Below are positions 8,778 through 18,169 of a DNA stretch of 46,117 nucleotides, one piece after another (positions within the stretch are counted from its first letter, which is position 1; the number at the start of each line of letters is the position of its first letter). The position numbers and the translations under genes were made by a program. This DNA comes from Alphaproteobacteria bacterium (lineage in GTDB: Bacteria > Pseudomonadota > Alphaproteobacteria > JAJTHO01 > CANGYM01): the NCBI GenBank assembly GCA_947458235.1, contig CANGYP010000004.1, positions 1-46,117 on the forward strand, in the 5' to 3' direction. The notes below the pieces were generated by a model that was given only the letters and a program-made list of their open reading frames with translations, searched no databases and was not told the origin of the DNA.

Positions 8778-11389
8778 TGTTGCACTCTTTGCCATTGAAG
8801 GATTATCAGCAAGGGGTTTTGGATACGCTGGATACCTATTTACAGGCCCTGAAGGGTGAATGGATACAGGCCAAGGATTTTTACGATTTTCAAAAATCCC
8901 GTGGCCATGATGATGCCACATTGCCCGAAAAATCCGATTACCCCGCGAAAGCATGGCAGGCCATAAAAAAAACCGTGGACCTTCCCCGTGTTGTGGACAA
9001 AAAAGGCCGTGAATTTTCACCCCCGTATCATCCCCGCCATGACGGTATGGGGCGTGAAATTCCCAATCTGTGTCTTAAAATCCCCACGGGCGGGGGAAAA
9101 ACCCTGCTGGCGGCGTGTGCTTTGGGGCGCATCAGCCGCGATTATTTCAAAACACAACGGGGGTTGGCCCTGTGGATTGTCCCCAGCAAAACGATTTATA
9201 ATCAAACGGTAAAGGCGTTATTAAACCGCGAACACCCCTATCGCAGGCAACTGGATTTGGAATCAGGCGGGCGAACAAAGATTTTAGAGCGGGGCGATAA
9301 CCTGTGCCAAGATGACGTGGATCATTATCTGTGCGTTATGGTGTTGATGTTGCAGTCCTTTAATGTGTCTGCCAACCGTAAGGATGCCCGTAAAATCTAC
9401 AGCGATACAGGGCGTTATGCGTCATTTTTTCCGCCCGTGGATGATTATCAGGCCAACAATGCCCTGATGAACGCCGTCCCCAACCTGATGGAGGCGGATA
9501 TGCTGGAACGCAACGTGATTCAGGGTGTTTCGGTGAAGCAATCCTTGGGCAATGTGTTTCGCCTGTGTCGTCCCATCGTGATTATCGATGAAGAACACAA
9601 AGGCAACGCCACCGAAAAAGCCATTGATAATATCAATCAATTTAACCCACTGTTTATTTTGGAATTTTCCGCCACCCCCCGTGAAAAAACCAACCGTTTG
9701 GTGGATATTGGCGGGCAAAGTTTGAAAAAAGAGCAAATGATAAAACTCCCCATTCATGTTCATGCGGATGATAAGGAAACGTGGCAAACAACCCTGATGC
9801 TGGCCCATGATCAATTAACCCAGTTATCGACAGACGCCGATCAACTCCACGCCCGCGAGGGAACCTATATCCGCCCGATTATGGTGATTATTGCAGAATC
9901 CAAAAAATCAGGGGATGATTACGATCAGGTTGTTGAAATCAAAAATTATCTCATCAATCGCTGCCAAGTCCAAGAGCGCCAAATCCGAATCAAGTTATCC
10001 GAAAACGACGAAATCAAAAACGAAGACTTGCTGGATAAGCTGTGTCCCGTGCAGTACATCATCACAAAAGATGCCCTGCGAGAGGGGTGGGATTGCCCCT
10101 TTGCCTATGTTCTGGCCATTTTGGCCCCAAAGCATAGTGAAACCGCCTTGACCCAGTACACAGGGCGGGTTTTGCGCCAACCCTACGCACGATCCACATC
10201 AATACAATCCCTGAACGAATGTTATGTGTATTGCAGCCAACAGGATGTTAACCAAACCGTCAACCATATAAAAAACGGCTTGGAAAATGAGGGCCTAAGG
10301 GATATAGCATCCCATATTCACGCAAATGATGGTCCCCCCGATAAACAGAAACGGACCCAAAAACGACACCCTGATTTTCAAGATAAAATTTTTCTGCCCA
10401 TCTTGTCATCCGTGGGGGCGGACGGCAAACCCCGTGTCTTTGATTATTATCGGGATATTTTATCCGATATTGAATGGCAGGATTATTCTTGCGAGGATAT
10501 TCCTATTTTGGCCGATCAATCCGTCATCGGGGTGAATGAACATAAAATCGATTATGTCCCAACGTTAGAGGGGGAATTGCAATGGGATACCATTGGACGC
10601 AGGAAACGAACGGTTGAACAGCACAATGCTTTAAATGTACCATTATTAACCAGTTACTTAACAGATGTTATTTTCAACCCTTTTCAGGCACACCGCGTTT
10701 TGACAGAGGTGATCTCGGCAGCAAAAAAAATCAACCCCGATGAACGGGTGATTGCCAACGCCCAGTTGGACTTGGTGCGTCAAATCATCGAGGATGCCAA
10801 AAAATGGTTGTTTGGCGACAAGGAGAGTAACATATTGATTGGCAAAGCCGAACAGCTTTTTATCAAAAAGCTGGAAACTGGCCAAATCATGCTAAAACTC
10901 GTGGCATCCCCGTGGGATCAAAGAATCAATTGGGATATGGGCGAAACCCGTACCGTTGAACAGGCCCCAAACGATAGCCACGCCCCGTATGATAAAAACC
11001 TGTTTCGGCCCCCATTAAACAGCCAGTACAACGGACTGGAAAGAGACGTCGCAGGGTACATCAACGACAGTGAAGCCGTCAAATGGTGGCATCGTCTGGG
11101 GACAAAGGGCACAGAGTATTATGTTCAGGGCTGGAAAAAAGAGAAAATCTATCCTGATTTTCTGATCCTGAAACAAAATGGCCAGTATTATTTTGTGGAA
11201 ACTAAAGGCAACCACCTAGACAATCCAGACAGTGCCTATAAAGCCAAGGTTTTGGAGTATCTTTCGACCCTTGCCTCTAAACCCGCTGTTGGTGAGTTTT
11301 GTTTGCGTGCCGATCACCAAAAAGACATCTCTTTTGATTTGATCTATGCGGACAAGTGGCAACAACGTTTGATACAACAGGGCGTATAA
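8777..11389 (+). CDS. res: type III restriction-modification system endonuclease/helicase subunit (Res)
   Basis: Superfamily 2 ATPase with a C-terminal nuclease that, complexed with Mod, cleaves unmethylated DNA after ATP-driven communication between sites. Walker A is PTGGGKT (about residues 103-109), motif II is DEEH (about 270), motif III SAT lies in FSATPRE (about 297), and motif VI is QYTGRVLRQP (about 460). Near the C-terminus, YPDFLI (about 792) followed by FVETKGN (about 807) forms a PD-(D/E)xK nuclease site. All catalytic motifs are present over 870 residues, so the system looks functional. A GTG at 8774 precedes the ATG at 8777; the ATG shares one base with the mod stop and is preferred. 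No integrase or repeat flanks the pair. Confidence 0.93.
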   Translation: MLHSLPLKDYQQGVLDTLDTYLQALKGEWIQAKDFYDFQKSRGHDDATLPEKSDYPAKAWQAIKKTVDLPRVVDKKGREFSPPYHPRHDGMGREIPNLCLKIPTGGGKTLLAACALGRISRDYFKTQRGLALWIVPSKTIYNQTVKALLNREHPYRRQLDLESGGRTKILERGDNLCQDDVDHYLCVMVLMLQSFNVSANRKDARKIYSDTGRYASFFPPVDDYQANNALMNAVPNLMEADMLERNVIQGVSVKQSLGNVFRLCRPIVIIDEEHKGNATEKAIDNINQFNPLFILEFSATPREKTNRLVDIGGQSLKKEQMIKLPIHVHADDKETWQTTLMLAHDQLTQLSTDADQLHAREGTYIRPIMVIIAESKKSGDDYDQVVEIKNYLINRCQVQERQIRIKLSENDEIKNEDLLDKLCPVQYIITKDALREGWDCPFAYVLAILAPKHSETALTQYTGRVLRQPYARSTSIQSLNECYVYCSQQDVNQTVNHIKNGLENEGLRDIASHIHANDGPPDKQKRTQKRHPDFQDKIFLPILSSVGADGKPRVFDYYRDILSDIEWQDYSCEDIPILADQSVIGVNEHKIDYVPTLEGELQWDTIGRRKRTVEQHNALNVPLLTSYLTDVIFNPFQAHRVLTEVISAAKKINPDERVIANAQLDLVRQIIEDAKKWLFGDKESNILIGKAEQLFIKKLETGQIMLKLVASPWDQRINWDMGETRTVEQAPNDSHAPYDKNLFRPPLNSQYNGLERDVAGYINDSEAVKWWHRLGTKGTEYYVQGWKKEKIYPDFLILKQNGQYYFVETKGNHLDNPDSAYKAKVLEYLSTLASKPAVGEFCLRADHQKDISFDLIYADKWQQRLIQQGV

Positions 11390-11561
11390 AAACATCAATC
11401 TCCCCCACAATGTTGCCCCGATCCCGCAAGCCCGTCTTCAAAAAGGGACTCACTGGGTGTTCACAAAAAAAACATCCCTTCTTTAAACAGATTATGATAA
11501 AGTCTGATTTTTCCTTGCCTTTTTAAGGGATCTGCTGTGAAAGAGACGTTTTGAACGCCCT

Positions 11562-13157
11562 ATGATCGATGCCAGCCGTGTCTTTGTGTATGATACCAGC
11601 CTGCGTGATGGGGGCCAGATGCGGGGCATCAGTTTTGGGGTGCGCGACAAACAGATCATTGCAGCCCTGCTGGATACTTTGGGGGTGGATTACATCGAGG
11701 CTGGCTTTCCAGGGGCCAACCCCGTAGACACCGATTTTTTTGCAGACTTGCCCCCCCTCAATCATGCCCGTTTTGTGGCCTTTGGCATGACCCGTCGGGC
11801 GAAGCTGGCTGCCTCTGACGACGCCTCTTTGCAGGCGGTTTTGGGATGCAAGGCCCCCGCCGTTTGCCTCGTGGGAAAAGCGTGGGATTTTCAGGTTACC
11901 GAAGCACTGGGCATTGCGCTGGAAACCAACCTGCGCATGATCGAGGACAGCATCCGCGCCGCCATCGCGGCAGGCAAAGAGGTGATTTTTGATGCCGAAC
12001 ATGCCCTGGATGGATTTAAAAACAATCCGGCGTATATGATCGATGCCCTAATCACCGCCCACCGCGCCGGTGCCCGCTGGATTGTGCTGTGTGACACCAA
12101 CGGGGGCAGCCTGCCCACGGACATTCGCAGGGCCGTGGAGAGCCTTTCGGCCCACATCCCCCATCACAACCTTGGTATTCATTGTCACAACGATGCGGAT
12201 CTGGCGACGGCCAACTCTCTGGCGGCGTTGGAGGCGGGCGCCCGCATGGTGCAGGGCACCATCAACGGCATTGGGGAGCGTTGTGGCAATGCCAACCTGA
12301 TCCCCATTCTGGCCAACGTGGCCTTTAAATATCCCCATTTAACCTTGGGGGCGGCGGGGGAGCATCTGGAACAGCTCACCCCCATAGCCCGCAGTTTTGA
12401 GGATGTGATTAACCGCATCGCCAACCCCCACGCAGCCTATGTGGGCAGCGCGGCCTTTGCACACAAGGGGGGCTTGCACATTTCTGCCATCCAGAAAAAC
12501 AGCACCCTGTACGAACATATCGACCCTGCGCGGGTGGGCAATCAGCGGGATTTGGTCATGTCCCAACAGGCGGGACGCGCCGCCATTATGGCCCGCTGTC
12601 AAAGTCTGGGCATCACGGTTGAAGCCCCAGCCATGGAGGCGTTTTTAGAGGAACTGAAACGGTTGGAATCTTTGGGGTATAGCTTTGATGGGGCCGATGC
12701 CAGTTTTGATTTGCTCGCGCGGCGGCGTTTGTGCCCTTTCCCGCCGTTTTACACCCTGCGCAGTTTTCGCGTTATTGACGAACGCCGCTGGAACGCCAAA
12801 GGGGAACTCATCACCCTATCCGAAGCCACGGTGAAAATGGACGTGGGCGACACTCATCATATGGCGGTGGCGGAGGGCAATGGTCCTGTGAATGCCTTGG
12901 ATCGGGCCCTGCGGACCGTTTTATCCCCATTTTATCCCGAGGTGAATGAAATCCGTTTGATTGATTACAAGGTCCGGATCCTCACCCCTACAGCAGGGAC
13001 CGAGGCCGTGACCCGTGTGACCATAACATCCAAAGATCATGACGATCACGTCTGGACCACGGTGGGGGTTTCTGGCAACGTTATTGATGCATCGTGCCAC
13101 GCGTTGCAGGACAGCCTGATGTACTTTTTGATGCGTGCGGAGGGGGGATGCTCGTAA
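11562..13157 (+). CDS. cimA: (R)-citramalate synthase
   Basis: Condenses pyruvate with acetyl-CoA to (R)-citramalate, opening the threonine-independent route to 2-oxobutyrate and isoleucine. The HMGL-like TIM barrel starts at once with YDTSLRDGGQMRGI, followed by YIEAGFPGANP. Metal and catalytic residues are recognisable in IHCHNDADLA and in the TINGIGERCGN stretch. The C-terminal part of the 531 residues matches the LeuA-type allosteric dimerisation domain, which usually senses the end product. The long-form layout resembles the CimA branch (about 530 aa) more than standard LeuA, but a 2-isopropylmalate or homocitrate synthase role cannot be excluded from sequence alone. fliR begins inside its last codons. 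Confidence 0.88.
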   Translation: MIDASRVFVYDTSLRDGGQMRGISFGVRDKQIIAALLDTLGVDYIEAGFPGANPVDTDFFADLPPLNHARFVAFGMTRRAKLAASDDASLQAVLGCKAPAVCLVGKAWDFQVTEALGIALETNLRMIEDSIRAAIAAGKEVIFDAEHALDGFKNNPAYMIDALITAHRAGARWIVLCDTNGGSLPTDIRRAVESLSAHIPHHNLGIHCHNDADLATANSLAALEAGARMVQGTINGIGERCGNANLIPILANVAFKYPHLTLGAAGEHLEQLTPIARSFEDVINRIANPHAAYVGSAAFAHKGGLHISAIQKNSTLYEHIDPARVGNQRDLVMSQQAGRAAIMARCQSLGITVEAPAMEAFLEELKRLESLGYSFDGADASFDLLARRRLCPFPPFYTLRSFRVIDERRWNAKGELITLSEATVKMDVGDTHHMAVAEGNGPVNALDRALRTVLSPFYPEVNEIRLIDYKVRILTPTAGTEAVTRVTITSKDHDDHVWTTVGVSGNVIDASCHALQDSLMYFLMRAEGGCS

Positions 13158-13903
13158 CCTTCCTATCGCAGGAGGTGTTTGCCCACCTGTGGGTGTTCGC
13201 CCGTTTGGGCACGGCCCTGATGCTGATGATTGGGATCGGGGATAGTTATGTTTCCCCGCGGATTCGTCTGGCCTTTGCGTTGCTGTTATCCTTTGTGATT
13301 CGGCCTGTGGTGGATGTGCCCGTGTATCCAGACAGCCCCGCCATGATTGTGGTGGTGATGGCCAAAGAGGTTTTAATTGGCCTGTTTTTTGGCATGATTG
13401 CCCGATTGATTATCGGGATTATGGACGTGGCGGGTTCGGTGATTGGGGCGCAAATCGGTTTGGGCAGTGCCATGTTGTTTAACCCAGCCATGATTCAACA
13501 AACGGGGATTATCACGGTTTTTATGACGGTGGTGGCCGTTACGGCGGTGATGGTGACGGATTTGCATCATCTTGGCCTTATTGCCTTGGTGGACAGTTAT
13601 CATTTGTTTCACCTGAAAGCCCCCTTGATGATGGGGGATATGAGCTCTTCCTTGCTTAAGCTGGCGGATCACACTATGATGATTGGCCTGCAACTGGCAG
13701 CGCCCTTGGTGGTGATGGGCTTGATTTTTAACTTGGGCGTTGGGATTCTGGCCCGTTTGATGCCGCAGATTCAAATCTTTTTCATTTCCGTACCCATGCA
13801 AATTATATTCGGGTTCTTGGCCCTGATGATGGCGGCCTCTGTCATTTTGCAGGTTTTTTTGGGGGGGTACGAGGATATTTATCAGAGTGTGGGGGAGTTC
13901 TAA
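13148..13903 (+). CDS. fliR: flagellar type III export apparatus protein FliR
   Basis: Integral membrane component of the flagellar protein-export gate, with FliP and FliQ. The 251 residues form about six hydrophobic segments. The conserved C-terminal stretch LARLMPQIQIFFISVPMQI is diagnostic for FliR/SpaR-type proteins. A longer frame begins at 13094, but the ATG at 13148 opens the expected N-terminus MLVTFLSQEVFAHLW. It is preceded by GGAGGGGG and overlaps the cimA stop by 10 nt. No other flagellar gene is in the window, so this fliR is separated from fliP, fliQ and flhB and coupled to an amino-acid gene. The frame is intact. Confidence 0.9.
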   Translation: MLVTFLSQEVFAHLWVFARLGTALMLMIGIGDSYVSPRIRLAFALLLSFVIRPVVDVPVYPDSPAMIVVVMAKEVLIGLFFGMIARLIIGIMDVAGSVIGAQIGLGSAMLFNPAMIQQTGIITVFMTVVAVTAVMVTDLHHLGLIALVDSYHLFHLKAPLMMGDMSSSLLKLADHTMMIGLQLAAPLVVMGLIFNLGVGILARLMPQIQIFFISVPMQIIFGFLALMMAASVILQVFLGGYEDIYQSVGEF

Positions 13904-14009
13904 GGTGTGTCATCATTTAAGCGAGAAAGATGGATTTTTCTGGATGCTGAGGCGGCGATCATAGGCTCTTTAATTTATGATTTGCTTTAACACTTTTATT
14001 TGATAAAAA

Positions 14010-15353
14010 TCAGACCACAACCCCAATCAAGCTGTTGGCGTATCCCCCTGTAATGCGGACGGTTTTAAGGGTGTTTAGCCATGTTTCAGGCCCTTGCACC
14101 AGAACGGATTGCATGTGGGGGCTGCGACCCATGATCTGGCCTGCTTTTTTTCCCCGTGATTCCAACAAAACGGGTAGGGTTTTGCCGATGCTGGCTTGAT
14201 TAAAGGCTTGTTGTCCCTCTGTGATGAGGGCCTGTAAGCGGTGAAGCCTCTCCCGTTTAACATCCTCGGGCACTTGCAGGGGCTCTAGGGATGCGGGGGT
14301 GCCAGGGCGGGGGCTATAGGCAAAGGAATAGGCTTGGGCGTACCCCACGGCCTTAACAAGGGAGAACGTATCTTCAAAATCCGCCTCTGTTTCCCCTGGA
14401 AATCCCACAATAAAATCAGAGGAAAAAGCAATATCGGGGCGGGCCTGCCGCAGGCGCTCTATGATGGAGAGATACTCTGCCTGTGTATGTTTGCGGTTCA
14501 TGGCCCGTAATATTTTGTCTGACCCTGATTGCACAGGCAAATGCAAAAAGGGCATCAAAACACGCAGGTCTCGATGGGCGGCGATTAAATCATCATCAAC
14601 ATCACGGGGATGGGATGTGGTGTAGCGTATGCGTTGCAAGCGGGGTAGCTCTGCCAAAGCAAACAACAGTCTCCCCAGCCCCCAAACCGTTCCATCGGGC
14701 CCTTGTCCGTGATAGGCATTGACATTTTGCCCCAAAAGGGTGATTTCCACAACGCCTTGATCAAGGGCGTTTTGAACTTCCTCAAGGATTTCTGTCACAG
14801 ACCGAGAGTATTCCGCCCCCCGTGTATAGGGGACGACACAAAAGGAACAGAATTTATCGCACCCTTCTTGAATGGTGACAAAGGCACTGGCGCGACCATG
14901 GGCCACATCGGGCATGGCGGCATCGAACTTGGTGACTTCGGGGAAATCGGTCAGCAAGGCTGTGCCTTTTTGACGCAGCACTTTGGTGATCAGCTCGGGC
15001 AGGTGATGATAAGACTGGGGGCCCACGATCATGTCCACAAAGGGAGCGCGGCGGGCCATTTCTTCGCCCTCGGCTTGCGCCACGCATCCTGCCACGGCAA
15101 TCAAGGTGTCCGATCCCTGTTTGCGGCGGCGATTGCGGATGGTTTTGATGCGACCCAATTCGGAATAAACTTTTTCTGCAGCCTTTTCCCGAATATGACA
15201 GGTGTTTAGCAACACCAAATCGGCCTGATGCATGTCATCCGTTTCCTCGAAATTCAGGGGTTTTAATAACGCAGCCATACGCTGGCTGTCATAGACATTC
15301 ATCTGGCACCCATAGGTTTTCAAAAACAGTTTACGGACAGGGGAATCAGGCAT
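14010..15353 (-). CDS. miaB: tRNA-2-methylthio-N6-dimethylallyladenosine synthase MiaB
   Basis: Radical-SAM methylthiotransferase that adds the 2-methylthio group to i6A37 of tRNAs reading codons that begin with U. The N-terminal cluster domain opens with [17 protein letters not shown]. The radical-SAM CxxxCxxC is in [17 protein letters not shown] (about residues 163-178), and the C-terminal part fits a TRAM domain. From the ATG at 15353 the protein has 447 residues, normal for MiaB. Frames starting upstream, up to 15425, add residues unlike the family. The start overlaps the plsC stop by 8 nt, so plsC and miaB are a coupled pair. No strong Shine-Dalgarno is visible. Confidence 0.94.
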   Translation of the reverse strand: MPDSPVRKLFLKTYGCQMNVYDSQRMAALLKPLNFEETDDMHQADLVLLNTCHIREKAAEKVYSELGRIKTIRNRRRKQGSDTLIAVAGCVAQAEGEEMARRAPFVDMIVGPQSYHHLPELITKVLRQKGTALLTDFPEVTKFDAAMPDVAHGRASAFVTIQEGCDKFCSFCVVPYTRGAEYSRSVTEILEEVQNALDQGVVEITLLGQNVNAYHGQGPDGTVWGLGRLLFALAELPRLQRIRYTTSHPRDVDDDLIAAHRDLRVLMPFLHLPVQSGSDKILRAMNRKHTQAEYLSIIERLRQARPDIAFSSDFIVGFPGETEADFEDTFSLVKAVGYAQAYSFAYSPRPGTPASLEPLQVPEDVKRERLHRLQALITEGQQAFNQASIGKTLPVLLESRGKKAGQIMGRSPHMQSVLVQGPETWLNTLKTVRITGGYANSLIGVVV

Positions 15354-16146
15354 GGCGACGACGCAGGGGTTTGGGTTCATGGTCCATAAAGGCGTTTCGG
15401 TATCGTTGCCCCAGACCCTGTTCAATCAGGGCATGGGCCTTTTTGGCAATATCTTTGCGGGACGGAAAGGTCGCAGGATCCAGCGTTTCATGAAAAACAA
15501 CATCCACCTGCAAGGTCCCCATGCTCAAAACGGTCCACAAATGGGAAAACAAATCCATATCCCCATACCATGCGGTCAAGGGACGCAGCCCTCTATGGAT
15601 GGGCATACCATCCAGCAGGGAATAGACCACCGTCACGGGTTGGATCACCAAGTTTTCTTGTTCCGCCATGTGAAACAAGGTGGGTTTAAAGGGATAAACG
15701 CGATTGCCATCGTTGCTGGTGCCCTCAGGAAACAAAATCAAATTGCGTTTGTCGTGCAAAAACAGGGTGAGATCATCCAGCTGTTCTTGTGCATGACGGG
15801 GTTTTCTATCCACAAAATAGGTTTTTTGTAGCTTGGCCAGAAAACTGATGACTGGCCAGCTGGCGATTTCTTTTTTGGCAATGAAAGATCCTTCGATGAG
15901 CGACCCCAAAACCATAATGTCCCAATACGAGCTATGATTACTGGCAAACAGCGTAGGTGTGACGGCACTGGGGGTTCCCACAATATGAACCCGCAGGCCT
16001 GAAATGGCTAAAACGCCCCTGTGCCAGTAGAGGGGAATTTTATGGGTGTTCAGGCGAAACACAATGGCCAGAACAAACATCCCCATGGCAAATCCTGTGA
16101 TCAGAAGGATACCACTTAAACGAAAAAAAGCCACAATGTGACGCAT
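15346..16146 (-). CDS. plsC: 1-acyl-sn-glycerol-3-phosphate acyltransferase
   Basis: Membrane-bound acyltransferase that converts lysophosphatidic to phosphatidic acid in phospholipid synthesis. The catalytic HX4D motif is NHSSYWD (His71, Asp76) and the substrate-binding motif is FPEGT (139-143). A strong hydrophobic N-terminal segment (about residues 5-32) anchors it. Its 266 residues are usual for the family. Plant and animal homologues aside, paralogues acting on ornithine lipids share these motifs, so the exact acceptor is inferred. It begins 110 nt downstream of hemC and runs into miaB with an 8-nt overlap. Confidence 0.9.
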   Translation of the reverse strand: MRHIVAFFRLSGILLITGFAMGMFVLAIVFRLNTHKIPLYWHRGVLAISGLRVHIVGTPSAVTPTLFASNHSSYWDIMVLGSLIEGSFIAKKEIASWPVISFLAKLQKTYFVDRKPRHAQEQLDDLTLFLHDKRNLILFPEGTSNDGNRVYPFKPTLFHMAEQENLVIQPVTVVYSLLDGMPIHRGLRPLTAWYGDMDLFSHLWTVLSMGTLQVDVVFHETLDPATFPSRKDIAKKAHALIEQGLGQRYRNAFMDHEPKPLRRRHA

Positions 16147-16256
16147 AAAACATCAATTACCAATGCGCGATGCTTGGGTTATAAGTCAAAGACGAAAGGC
16201 TGTCCAGATATACCCTTAGGGTTATACACACTCAGTTTTGGCGTGATAAGGACTTG

Positions 16257-17162
16257 TTAAGCCCATGCTATCAAATTCTTAGGGGCATGACGAAGAATAT
16301 CGCTGGCCACAGTGTCCATATCGGCCATATTGGGGGCTGGATAGCGACGATACCACCGAGCCCCACTCTGGGGATGAACCAGCGACACATGTAGCGTGAG
16401 GGCAGATGTACCAACATTTTCTACATACACCCCAATGGGGGTTTTGCATGTGGCGCCTAGGGCCGAAAGCAAAGCCCTCTCCAACGTCACACGAAGGCGC
16501 GTAGGGGCATGATCCAAAACAGCCCAAGCCTCTGACCAGCGGGACATCTCATCCCGTCGCACCACAACGCCAATGACCCCTTGGGCCACGGCGGGTGTTA
16601 TCACATCGCCATCAAGGGGAATATAGGCCTGCTGAATCCCCAGACGATTCAGGCCCGCACGGGCCAAAATCACAGCATCAAACCCGTTATGCAGCGCCTT
16701 TAAACGCGTGGGCACATTCCCACGCAACGACTGAATCACCCAATCACCCCGAACGGCCCGCAAATGGCCAGCGCGACGCAGCGAGCTTGTGCCCACAGAG
16801 GCCCCCCAAGGGACATCTGCCAATGTCCGCCAAGCAGGATCCCGCACCACCAGCACATCTCTGGGGTCTTCCGCAGGCAAAACCGCAGCCAAGGCCAAAT
16901 CAGGGGCCAAATCCGATTCCACATCTTTCAGGGAATGCACAGCCCAATCGATGACGCTTTGGCGCAAGGCTAAGTCAATCTCTTTGCAAAATAAATTTTT
17001 CCCGCCAACCTCATACAGGGGTCGATCCGTTATGCGGTCCCCCGTGGTGGTGATATCTGTTTTGACAAAATCATATCCCAAAGGGTCACAGGCAACTTGC
17101 ACCAAAGCCGCCTGGGCTTTGGCTAAATCACTGCTGCGGCATCCGAGACGCACCAATGTCAT
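16257..17162 (-). CDS. hemC: porphobilinogen deaminase (hydroxymethylbilane synthase)
   Basis: Polymerises four porphobilinogen units to hydroxymethylbilane in haem synthesis. Recognisable blocks are VHSLKDVE, the DPRDVLVV stretch, GTSSLRRAGHLRA and LRGNVPTRLKAL. The dipyrromethane cofactor cysteine is retained in LGATCKTPIGVY, although the usual Gly-Gly before it reads Gly-Ala-Thr. The N-terminus is also slightly divergent (LGCRSSDLAKAQAALV). Length, 301 residues, is normal. It begins only 9 nt after the hfq stop, an uncommon pairing. All essential motifs are present, so I expect an active enzyme. Confidence 0.94.
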   Translation of the reverse strand: MTLVRLGCRSSDLAKAQAALVQVACDPLGYDFVKTDITTTGDRITDRPLYEVGGKNLFCKEIDLALRQSVIDWAVHSLKDVESDLAPDLALAAVLPAEDPRDVLVVRDPAWRTLADVPWGASVGTSSLRRAGHLRAVRGDWVIQSLRGNVPTRLKALHNGFDAVILARAGLNRLGIQQAYIPLDGDVITPAVAQGVIGVVVRRDEMSRWSEAWAVLDHAPTRLRVTLERALLSALGATCKTPIGVYVENVGTSALTLHVSLVHPQSGARWYRRYPAPNMADMDTVASDILRHAPKNLIAWA

Positions 17163-17171
17163 GCAGGGGGC

Positions 17172-17426
17172 TTAAGCCTCTTGGGGCAAATCAGCCTCGT
17201 CATCCGTGTCAAACAGTTTAACAGGATTTAGGGGCATGATGGTAGAAACGGCATGTTTATACACCAGCTGGGTATAGGCATCCCGACGTAGCAAGATACA
17301 AAAGTTATCAAACCACGTCACGCTACCCTGCAGTTTAACCCCATTGACCAGAAAAACCGTGACGGCGATTTTGTTTTTCCGGATATGGTTTAAAAAGATA
17401 TCTTGTAAATTGTTTTTATCGGCCAT
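17172..17426 (-). CDS. hfq: RNA chaperone Hfq
   Basis: Sm-like hexameric RNA chaperone that pairs small RNAs with mRNAs. The 84 residues show Gln8 in the [13 protein letters not shown] helix and the Sm1 segment [16 protein letters not shown]. Sm2 has [10 protein letters not shown] at residues 56-65, with Lys57 and His58 as in other Hfq proteins. The rim residues appear as RRD. A short acidic tail follows. The usual alphaproteobacterial neighbour hflX is absent: here it lies between a HAD phosphatase gene and hemC. The leader before the ATG is unusually rich in CAA/AAC triplets and is listed separately. Confidence 0.95.
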   Translation of the reverse strand: MADKNNLQDIFLNHIRKNKIAVTVFLVNGVKLQGSVTWFDNFCILLRRDAYTQLVYKHAVSTIMPLNPVKLFDTDDEADLPQEA

Positions 17427-17440
17427 GGTCCACGTTATCC

Positions 17441-17490
17441 CAATGTTGTTGCAATGTTGGTTGTTTTGTTGTTCAGGTTCTGTTGTTGTG
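17441..17490 (-). promoter_or_regulatory. CAA/AAC-rich hfq mRNA leader, candidate Hfq-binding site
   Basis: Read on the minus strand, the segment between the HAD phosphatase stop and the hfq start is almost free of U and secondary structure. It contains repeated AAC-AAC-AGA, AAC-AAC-AAA and AAC-AAC runs. Such A-R-N triplet repeats are the known ligand of the distal face of Hfq, and hfq is autoregulated through its leader in E. coli. Autoregulation here is inference. CAA-rich leaders can also simply favour translation, since no clear Shine-Dalgarno precedes the ATG. Confidence 0.4.
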
Positions 17491-17491
17491 T

Positions 17492-18169
17492 TTAACCTAA
17501 TTTTTGTAGTAAACCAAGACTTTCTAAAAGTTGGGTTAAATCATCTGCACAAGACACATAAAGATTTGGCGTACAATCGTCAAACTCTTTGTGTTGCGGG
17601 GGAACATCCCGCAACAATAAACCCGTAACACCAGCGTGACGGGCGGCCAGCATATCCGTGGTGGAATCCCCAATCATCCACACATCGGGGGCGCATGCTA
17701 TATCCGTCCCCAATAGGGCGTAATCTAGGGGGGCCCGATCTGGCTTGTCTCGCACCGCATCGCCAGCCCCCACAATGGTATCAAAAAAAGACGTCCACCC
17801 AAATTGGGCAACTTCATCCCGCAAATAGGGTCCAGTTTTGTTGCTAACCACCGCCATAAATAGCCCCAAGGGGCGCAGGCGGCGTAGCATATCTTCACAT
17901 CCCTGCAGGGGCGCGATATGCGTTAGATGCATGTCTTTAAAAGCTTTGTAATAGGCCTCCCGTGCCACAGGCCATTGATCCCCGAATAACGCGGGAAAAG
18001 TATCTCGGCCCGAGCGTGTTTGTTTAAAACGCACATCCTCCATACTGATGGGTGGAGCCCCAACGGCGGCGGTGGCGGCGTCATAACAATGCTTAATCAC
18101 TGCCGCACTATCAGCCAAGGTGCCATCCCAATCAAACAACAAAGCGCGTGGTGTCGGCAAATCGACCAT
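17492..18169 (-). CDS. HAD-superfamily phosphatase, phosphoglycolate phosphatase-like
   Basis: Haloacid dehalogenase hydrolase. The nucleophile motif DWDGT is at residues 13-17 (Asp13), followed by a helical cap. Motif II is in VSNKTG and motif IV is the acidic [12 protein letters not shown]. About 225 residues and the small alpha cap resemble Gph-type phosphoglycolate phosphatases, but substrate cannot be read from these motifs. A longer frame starts at 18196. I choose the ATG at 18169 because AGGA lies about 8 nt before it, while none precedes 18196. The start lies inside the 3' end of the upstream aminotransferase gene (38-nt overlap). Confidence 0.82.
   Translation of the reverse strand: MVDLPTPRALLFDWDGTLADSAAVIKHCYDAATAAVGAPPISMEDVRFKQTRSGRDTFPALFGDQWPVAREAYYKAFKDMHLTHIAPLQGCEDMLRRLRPLGLFMAVVSNKTGPYLRDEVAQFGWTSFFDTIVGAGDAVRDKPDRAPLDYALLGTDIACAPDVWMIGDSTTDMLAARHAGVTGLLLRDVPPQHKEFDDCTPNLYVSCADDLTQLLESLGLLQKLG

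Noticed and set aside
7161-11389. Mobile defence island around the restriction genes
   Set aside because: No integrase, transposase, tRNA or terminal repeats, and most of mod and res share the codon use of the neighbours; only the Mod centre looks foreign.
13904-14009. Terminator between convergent fliR and miaB
   Set aside because: Only weak AT-rich pairing is visible; no stable hairpin with a T-run in either direction.
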